From assembly GCF_014204975.1 (NCBI RefSeq), contig NZ_JACHMM010000001.1, positions 868,001 to 932,000 of the forward strand: a stretch of 64,000 nt of DNA, written 5' to 3'. The notes beneath the pieces were generated by a model. The model was not told the DNA's origin. It did no database searches and saw only the letters and a list, made by a program, of their open reading frames with translations. This stretch comes from Jiangella mangrovi. GTDB lineage: Bacteria; Actinomycetota; Actinomycetes; Jiangellales; Jiangellaceae. The stretch's first letter is position 1. Each line of letters opens with the position of its first letter. The position numbers and the translations under genes are program-made. Below are positions 59,558 through 64,000 of this stretch, in pieces.

Positions 59558-60811
59558 ATGACGCGCATCGAGACCGCCGAGGTCGTGGTGACCAGCCCGG
59601 ACCGCAACTTCGTCACGTTGCGGCTGACCACCGACGAGGGGCTGGTCGGGCTCGGCGACGCGACGCTGAACGGTCGCGAGCTGGCCGTGGTGTCCTACCT
59701 GCGTGACCACGTGGTGCCGCTGCTGATCGGCCGCGACCCGCATCGCATCGAGGACACCTGGCAGTTCCTGTATCGGGGCGCGTACTGGCGGCGGGGTCCG
59801 GTGACGATGGCCGCGATCGCCGCGGTCGACGTCGCGCTCTGGGACCTGAAGGCGCGGGCGGCGGGGATGCCGCTGTACCAGCTGCTCGGCGGGGCGTCGC
59901 GTGACGGGCTGCTGGCGTACGGGCATGCCTCCGGCCGGGACCTGCCGGAACTGTTCGACAGCGTCCGCGACCACCTCGAGCAGGGCTACCGCGCCATCCG
60001 CATCCAGACCGGCGTCCCCGGCCTGAAGACCATCTACGGGGTCGCGTCCAACGCCCGCAGCGCCGAGCCCACCGGCGCCGACGACGGCGGCCGCTACGAC
60101 TACGAACCGGCCGGCCGCGGCCCCCAGCCGCAGGAGGAGGACTGGGACACCCCCGCCTACCTGCGGCACCTGCCGACGGTGTTCGAGGCGGTCCGTCACG
60201 AGTTCGGGCCGGAGCTGCCGCTGCTGCACGACGGGCACCACCGGATGACCCCGATCCAGGCCGCCAAGCTGGGCAAGTCGCTGGAGCCGTACGACCTGTT
60301 CTGGCTCGAGGACTGCACTCCCGCGGAGAACCAGCAGGGCCTGCGCCTGGTCCGGCAGCACACCACGACGCCGCTGGCGATCGGCGAGGTGTTCAACACC
60401 GTCTGGGACTACCAGACCCTCGTCAGCGAGCAGCTCATCGACTACGTCCGCTCCGCCGTCACGCACACCGGCGGCATCACCGCGCTGCGCAAGATCCTCG
60501 ACTTCGCCGCGCAGTACCAGATCAGGTCCGGCATCCACGGGCCCACCGACATCTCCCCGGTCGGCATGGCCGCCGCGCTGCACCTGGACCTCGCCATCCA
60601 CAACTTCGGCATCCAGGAGTACATGAAGCACGGCGCTCGCACCGACGAGGTGTTCCGCCAGTCGTTCCGCTGGGAGGACGGCCTGCTGCACCCCGGCGAC
60701 GAGCCGGGCCTCGGCGTCACCCTCGACGTCGACGGGGCCGGGAAGTACCCCTACGTCCAGGCCTACCTCCCCTACAACCGGCTCTCCGACGGCACCGTCC
60801 ACGACTGGTGA
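59558..60811 (+). CDS. ManD-like mannonate/sugar acid dehydratase (enolase superfamily)
   Basis: This 417-residue enolase-superfamily protein has the mandelate-racemase-type barrel with metal-ligand strands [23 protein letters not shown] and AIGEVFNT, and [15 protein letters not shown] near the end; [20 protein letters not shown] is typical of ManD/RspA. The reaction is dehydration of D-mannonate or D-gluconate to 2-keto-3-deoxygluconate; activity within the family is often low or absent. ATG at 59558 lies seven bases after a TAGCAT -10 (leaderless). The 3' end overlaps the convergent DUF4386 gene by 40 bp. Confidence 0.88.
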   Translation: MTRIETAEVVVTSPDRNFVTLRLTTDEGLVGLGDATLNGRELAVVSYLRDHVVPLLIGRDPHRIEDTWQFLYRGAYWRRGPVTMAAIAAVDVALWDLKARAAGMPLYQLLGGASRDGLLAYGHASGRDLPELFDSVRDHLEQGYRAIRIQTGVPGLKTIYGVASNARSAEPTGADDGGRYDYEPAGRGPQPQEEDWDTPAYLRHLPTVFEAVRHEFGPELPLLHDGHHRMTPIQAAKLGKSLEPYDLFWLEDCTPAENQQGLRLVRQHTTTPLAIGEVFNTVWDYQTLVSEQLIDYVRSAVTHTGGITALRKILDFAAQYQIRSGIHGPTDISPVGMAAALHLDLAIHNFGIQEYMKHGARTDEVFRQSFRWEDGLLHPGDEPGLGVTLDVDGAGKYPYVQAYLPYNRLSDGTVHDW

Positions 60812-61470
60812 CGGCGGGCGGCGACCAGCAGCCAGAGCATGAGCGCGATCTCGCCGACGAAGGTGACGGCCGCGACCTCGAACGGCGGGTCCGCCACCAG
60901 CACCTTGGCCGCTGAGTCGACGACGTAGCCCGCACCGGCGACGCACACCAGCACGCCGACGAGTCGCGGCACCCATGTCGAGCGGAGGGCCAGGGAGCCG
61001 ACGACGACGAGGTGCAGGCCGAAGACGGCGAGCCCGGCGCTCCAGATCGCGTCGAACGTGTCGATCCGCGACAGCGCGAGCGCCTGGCGCTGCTGCTCGG
61101 TGAACCCGCCGAACGCCGCCGCGTCCGTCAGCGGTGACAACGCCGCGACGAGCTGGGCGATGGCCGTGAGGAAGACGGCCGCATAGGCGACCCGGAACCA
61201 CGCCGCGAGCATCGACACCGCCCGGTCGACCGGCTCGAACAGCCGGTACAGCGCCCACGCCACCACGATGTCGAGGACCACGACCAGGCAGAAGCTCGCG
61301 ATCCCGAGCCGGTAGAGGCCCTCCGAGTCGAGGACGTCGGCCGCCGTGCGGGCTGGATCGCCGGGCGTCACCAGCCCCTCGAGCACGACGAAGTTGGCGA
61401 ACCCGCCCAGGAGTGCCATGGCCGCCAGGCCGATCCCCGCCAGCAGCGCGATACCGTACTTAGTACGCAT
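60772..61470 (-). CDS. DUF4386 membrane protein
   Basis: This 232-residue protein has about six membrane helices and the DUF4386 pattern: [20 protein letters not shown] at the start, [20 protein letters not shown] and [20 protein letters not shown]. The family's function is unknown. The ATG at 61470 sits inside the tandem TACTTAGTA sites, so a bound TetR protein would block its transcription. TACCGT lies seven bases before the ATG. The gene is divergent from the TetR gene. Confidence 0.88.
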   Translation of the reverse strand: MRTKYGIALLAGIGLAAMALLGGFANFVVLEGLVTPGDPARTAADVLDSEGLYRLGIASFCLVVVLDIVVAWALYRLFEPVDRAVSMLAAWFRVAYAAVFLTAIAQLVAALSPLTDAAAFGGFTEQQRQALALSRIDTFDAIWSAGLAVFGLHLVVVGSLALRSTWVPRLVGVLVCVAGAGYVVDSAAKVLVADPPFEVAAVTFVGEIALMLWLLVAARRHQSWTVPSESRL

Positions 61471-61480
61471 ACTTAGTACG
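61455..61480. promoter_or_regulatory. Tandem TetR-type operators between DUF4386 and tetR
   Basis: CGTACTTAGTACG (61455-61467) and ATACTTAGTACG (61469-61480) repeat the palindromic core TACTTAGTA 13 bp apart, about one helical turn plus. They cover the DUF4386 start codon. The neighbouring TetR gene is the likely binder, and its TAGAGT -10 lies at 61490-61495. Confidence 0.7.
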
Positions 61481-61535
61481 GTAATGGGTTAGAGTGACGT
61501 CGGCAAGAGTGACGTCGACGACACCGGAGATCCAC

Positions 61536-62177
61536 GTGACGCAGACAGGCCGCGGCCGGCTCACCCGCGACCGGGTGCTGGCCGGCGCCGTCGAGGTCGC
61601 CGACGACGCCGGCATCGGTGCCCTGACGATGCGCGCGCTCGCCGATCACCTCGGCGTCAAGCCGATGGCGCTCTACCACCACGTCGCGCACAAGGACGAG
61701 ATCCTCGACGGCATCGTCGACCTCGTCTTCGGCGAGATCGAGCTCCCCATACCCGGCGGCGACTGGGCCGACGAGCTACGACGCCGGGCGCGGTCGGCCC
61801 GGACCGTGCTCCGTCGTCACCCCTGGGCCATCGGACTGCTGGAGAACCGCGTCACCCCAGGGCCGGCCACGCTGCGCCACCACGACGCCGTCCTCGGCAC
61901 CCTCCGGCAGGCGGGCTTCTCCGTCGCCATGACGGCCCACGCCTACGCGCTGCTCGACGCCTACGTCTACGGATTCGTCGTCCAGGAGATCTCGCTGCCC
62001 TTCGAGGGCCAGGGTACGGCCGGCGAGGTGGCGCAGACCATGCTCGCCCAGTTCCCCGCCGACCGGTACCCGCACCTGATGGAGCTCATGACCGAGCACG
62101 CCATGCGCGACGACTACGACTTCGGCGACGAGTTCGACTACGGCCTCGACCTCGTCATCGGCGCCCTCAGCCCGTGA
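61536..62177 (+). CDS. TetR-family regulator of the DUF4386 gene
   Basis: This 213-residue protein has a TetR HTH (RDRVLAGAVEVADDAGIGAL; then MRALADHLGVKPMALYHHVA) and a TetR_C-type helical ligand domain (LLDAYVYGFVVQEISLPFEG is typical). GTG at 61536 is chosen because GGAG lies seven bases upstream; GTGs at 61494 and 61509 are possible. It is divergent from the DUF4386 gene, with tandem TACTTAGTA sites between them. Such TetR/DUF4386 pairs usually respond to a hydrophobic toxic molecule, but that is inference. Confidence 0.88.
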   Translation: MTQTGRGRLTRDRVLAGAVEVADDAGIGALTMRALADHLGVKPMALYHHVAHKDEILDGIVDLVFGEIELPIPGGDWADELRRRARSARTVLRRHPWAIGLLENRVTPGPATLRHHDAVLGTLRQAGFSVAMTAHAYALLDAYVYGFVVQEISLPFEGQGTAGEVAQTMLAQFPADRYPHLMELMTEHAMRDDYDFGDEFDYGLDLVIGALSP

Positions 62178-62186
62178 CCGGCGCGC

Positions 62187-63506
62187 TCAGCCCGTGACGG
62201 GCGGCATCGCCTCGGACGGCACCGCCTCGGGACGGGGGTGGACGCGCAGCCGGGACGCACGCCGTCCGTCCAGCGAGAGCACCTCGATGCGCACGCCGTC
62301 GTAGTCGACGACGTCACCGACCGACGGAAGCCGTCCCAGCCGGGCGACGACGAAGCCGGCGACGGTCTCGTACGGCCCGTCGGGCAGGCGCACGCCGGTG
62401 CGGTCGGCGAAGTCGCCGAGGTTGAGCATGCCGTCGACGTCGACCACGCCGCCGGCGCCGGCCGCGGTGGGCAGCTCGTCGGTGTCGTACTCGTCGCGGA
62501 TCTCGCCGACCAGCTCCTCGACGAGGTCCTCGAGGGTGACGATGCCGGCGGTGCCGCCGTACTCGTCGACGACGACGGCGAGGTGCGAGCCCTCGCGACG
62601 CATCTCCGACATCGCCGGGAGCACGCGCTTCGTGCCGGGCAGCACGAGCACGTCGCGGACCAGCTCGCCCACGCGGATGCTGCGGCCGGACACCTCGGGG
62701 TCGAAGAGGTCGCGCACGTGCACGAACCCGACGACGTCGTCGGTGGACGTGCCGACCACCGGGTAGCGCGAGTGCGGCATCGTCGACGCCAGCTTGACCG
62801 CCTTGAAGACGGGCATGTCGGCGTCGAGGAAGTCGACCTCGGTGCGCGGTCGCATGACCTCGCGGACCTGCCGGTCGCCCACGTCGAGCACGTCGCCGAC
62901 GATGCGGCGCTCCTCCTCGCTCAGGCCCTCGTGGCCCGAGACGAGCTCGCGCAGCTCGTCCTCGCTCATCTCCTCGCGCTGCGCCGACGGGTCGCCGCCG
63001 AGCCCGCGGACGACGAGGTCGGTGGACTTGGACAGGAACCAGATGACCGGGCGCATCAGCGTCGCGAACCGGTCCAGCGGCGGCGCGACGGCCATGGCGA
63101 CGCCGGCCGCCCGCTGCAGGGCGATGCGTTTGGGTACGAGCTCACCGAGCACCAGCGAGAGGTAGGCGATGAACAGCGTGAGCGCGATGAAGGAGAGGGT
63201 GTCGGCGGCGCCCTCGGGCAGCCCCGCGTCCTGCAGGAGCGGCGAGAGGTCGGGCGCGAGGGTCGAGGCGCCGTAGGCGGCGGAGAAGAAGCCGGCGACG
63301 GTGACGCCGATCTGCACGGCGGAGAGGAAGCGGTTGGGGTTGCGGGCGAGCTCGGAGACCCGTTCGCCGCGACGGCTCTGGTGGGCCATCTGGCCCAGCT
63401 GGCTCTCACGCAGCGACACGAGGGCGAGCTCGGTGGCCGCGAAGACCCCGCCGATGAGGATGAACACGAGGACGAGACCGAAGTTCAGCAGGGTGCCCTG
63501 GTTCAC
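62187..63506 (-). CDS. CorC/HlyC-type membrane protein with CNNM, CBS pair and CorC domain
   Basis: This 439-residue protein has an N-terminal DUF21/CNNM region with four helices (residues ~5-150, including TELALVSLRESQLGQMAHQS), a CBS pair at ~200-330 (VMRPRTEVDFLDADMPVFKA, then LAVVVDEYGGTAGIVTLEDL) and a CorC_HlyC domain to the end (FADRTGVRLPDGPYETVAGF). CNNM/CorC proteins are linked to Mg2+/Na+ transport. GTG at 63506 is the start. It ends 10 bp after the convergent TetR gene. Older labels as haemolysins are not supported by the domain content. Confidence 0.9.
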   Translation of the reverse strand: MNQGTLLNFGLVLVFILIGGVFAATELALVSLRESQLGQMAHQSRRGERVSELARNPNRFLSAVQIGVTVAGFFSAAYGASTLAPDLSPLLQDAGLPEGAADTLSFIALTLFIAYLSLVLGELVPKRIALQRAAGVAMAVAPPLDRFATLMRPVIWFLSKSTDLVVRGLGGDPSAQREEMSEDELRELVSGHEGLSEEERRIVGDVLDVGDRQVREVMRPRTEVDFLDADMPVFKAVKLASTMPHSRYPVVGTSTDDVVGFVHVRDLFDPEVSGRSIRVGELVRDVLVLPGTKRVLPAMSEMRREGSHLAVVVDEYGGTAGIVTLEDLVEELVGEIRDEYDTDELPTAAGAGGVVDVDGMLNLGDFADRTGVRLPDGPYETVAGFVVARLGRLPSVGDVVDYDGVRIEVLSLDGRRASRLRVHPRPEAVPSEAMPPVTG

Positions 63507-63613
63507 GAGCGGGACCCCTGCACGCTATGTCGGCCGGGTGTGCTGTCGTTCATCCGCGAATTGTATGGGGATGCCACGCTCCAGCCGTACCCGAGCCGAG
63601 AGAGGATGACACG

Positions 63614-64000
63614 GTGACGAACCACCCGCGTGCGGGTCTGCCCGCCGCCCCCGAGGACCTGGTCGACGTGCCCCAGCTGGTGCGGGCGTACTACACGACC
63701 CATCCGGACCCCGGCGACCCCGGACAGCGGGTCGCGTTCGGCACCTCCGGCCACCGCGGGTCCTCGCTGGGCGCGGCGTTCAACGAGGACCACATCGCCG
63801 CGACGTCGCAGGCGATCTGCGACTACCGGGCGGCCAACGGCATCGACGGGCCGCTCTTCCTGGGCAAGGACACGCACGCGCTGTCCGAGCCGGCGTGGGC
63901 GACGGCGGTCGAGGTGTTCGCGGCCAACGAGGTGACGCTGCTGGTCGACGCCGACGAGCGGTACACGCCGACGCCCGCCGTGTCGCACGCGATCCTCACC
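63614..64000 (+). CDS. pgm: Phosphoglucomutase, N-terminal part (runs past window end)
   Basis: The frame opens with GTG at 63614 (AGAGGA upstream) and stays open to the last base, giving 129 codons. AFGTSGHRGSSLGAAFNEDH carries the TSGHRG substrate/phospho-Ser region of the alpha-D-phosphohexomutase family in its PGM form, followed by GPLFLGKDTHALSEPAW and DERYTPTPAVSHAIL. The enzyme interconverts glucose 1- and 6-phosphate and so feeds nucleotide sugars for glycogen and glycans. The catalytic Ser is expected within this N-terminal part. The C-terminal domains lie outside the window. Confidence 0.92.
   Translation, partial: MTNHPRAGLPAAPEDLVDVPQLVRAYYTTHPDPGDPGQRVAFGTSGHRGSSLGAAFNEDHIAATSQAICDYRAANGIDGPLFLGKDTHALSEPAWATAVEVFAANEVTLLVDADERYTPTPAVSHAILT

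Overview
The window is very GC-rich, uses GTG starts freely and has strong G/C third-position bias. It carries many leaderless promoters of the TANNNT-N6/7-start type, MarR/TetR/RpiR/MerR regulators with palindromic sites, and a pth-rplY-prs-glmU-tRNA-Gln(UUG) block. All of this fits a high-GC actinomycete. A Jiangella-like genus is my guess, but I cannot verify it. No transposase, phage gene or CRISPR array was seen.

Layout. (1) 0-15 kb and 32.9-45 kb are two parts of an exopolysaccharide/surface-glycan region. It holds a large repeat-domain surface protein (cut by the window edge), four GT2/GT4 glycosyltransferases in the first part's neighbourhood and two more in the second, a PIG-L deacetylase, two FkbM-type methyltransferases, a Wzx-like flippase, an ABC exporter, a polysaccharide deacetylase, a GNAT-like protein, and an acyl-carrier-protein/PLP-decarboxylase/acyl-CoA-ligase module like that of exosortase-associated EPS loci. 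It also holds cysQDN (APS supply and PAP removal), an RmlD-like reductase lacking its catalytic Lys, and the WbaP-type initiating sugar-phosphate transferase. (2) 15.9-25.6 kb is a muropeptide import and recycling operon: a divergent RpiR/MurR regulator with a palindromic operator, then a Dpp-type ABC importer, murQ, anmK, a GNAT-beta-lactamase-fold fusion and a fused double ATPase, mostly joined by 4-bp ATGA overlaps. (3) 25.6-29.4 kb is a mixed set: a redox MerR/thioredoxin pair, a long palindrome, a VOC gene remnant, a methyltransferase, a GH25 muramidase, a PPOX-fold protein and a small membrane protein. (4) 29.4-32.8 kb is a lasso-peptide cluster (RRE B1, two precursors, cyclase C, protease B2, HPr-kinase-like K). 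Both precursors have an Ala1-Asp9 ring and end in Ser, matching a kinase that would phosphorylate the C-terminal Ser. (5) 45-64 kb is mostly housekeeping: pth, rplY, prs, glmU, tRNA-Gln, two desaturases, tam/marR, a D,D-carboxypeptidase, YihY, a 2'-5' RNA ligase-like protein, trpS, a ManD-like enolase, DUF4386/TetR, CorC and the start of pgm.

Main novelties. The lasso cluster has a cyclase with no glutaminase-like N-terminal domain, a kinase, two precursors (one with seven consecutive Gly) and no dedicated transporter, and it sits inside a glycan locus. A run of six or seven G just before the start codon, often in tandem, recurs in front of lasso and glycan genes and is rare elsewhere in the window. 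The 0.73-kb gap after tRNA-Gln holds two inverted copies of a ~150-bp palindromic element with 41-nt homologous loops. Inference: the shared G-run leaders may tie lasso, glycan and ABC-exporter expression together.
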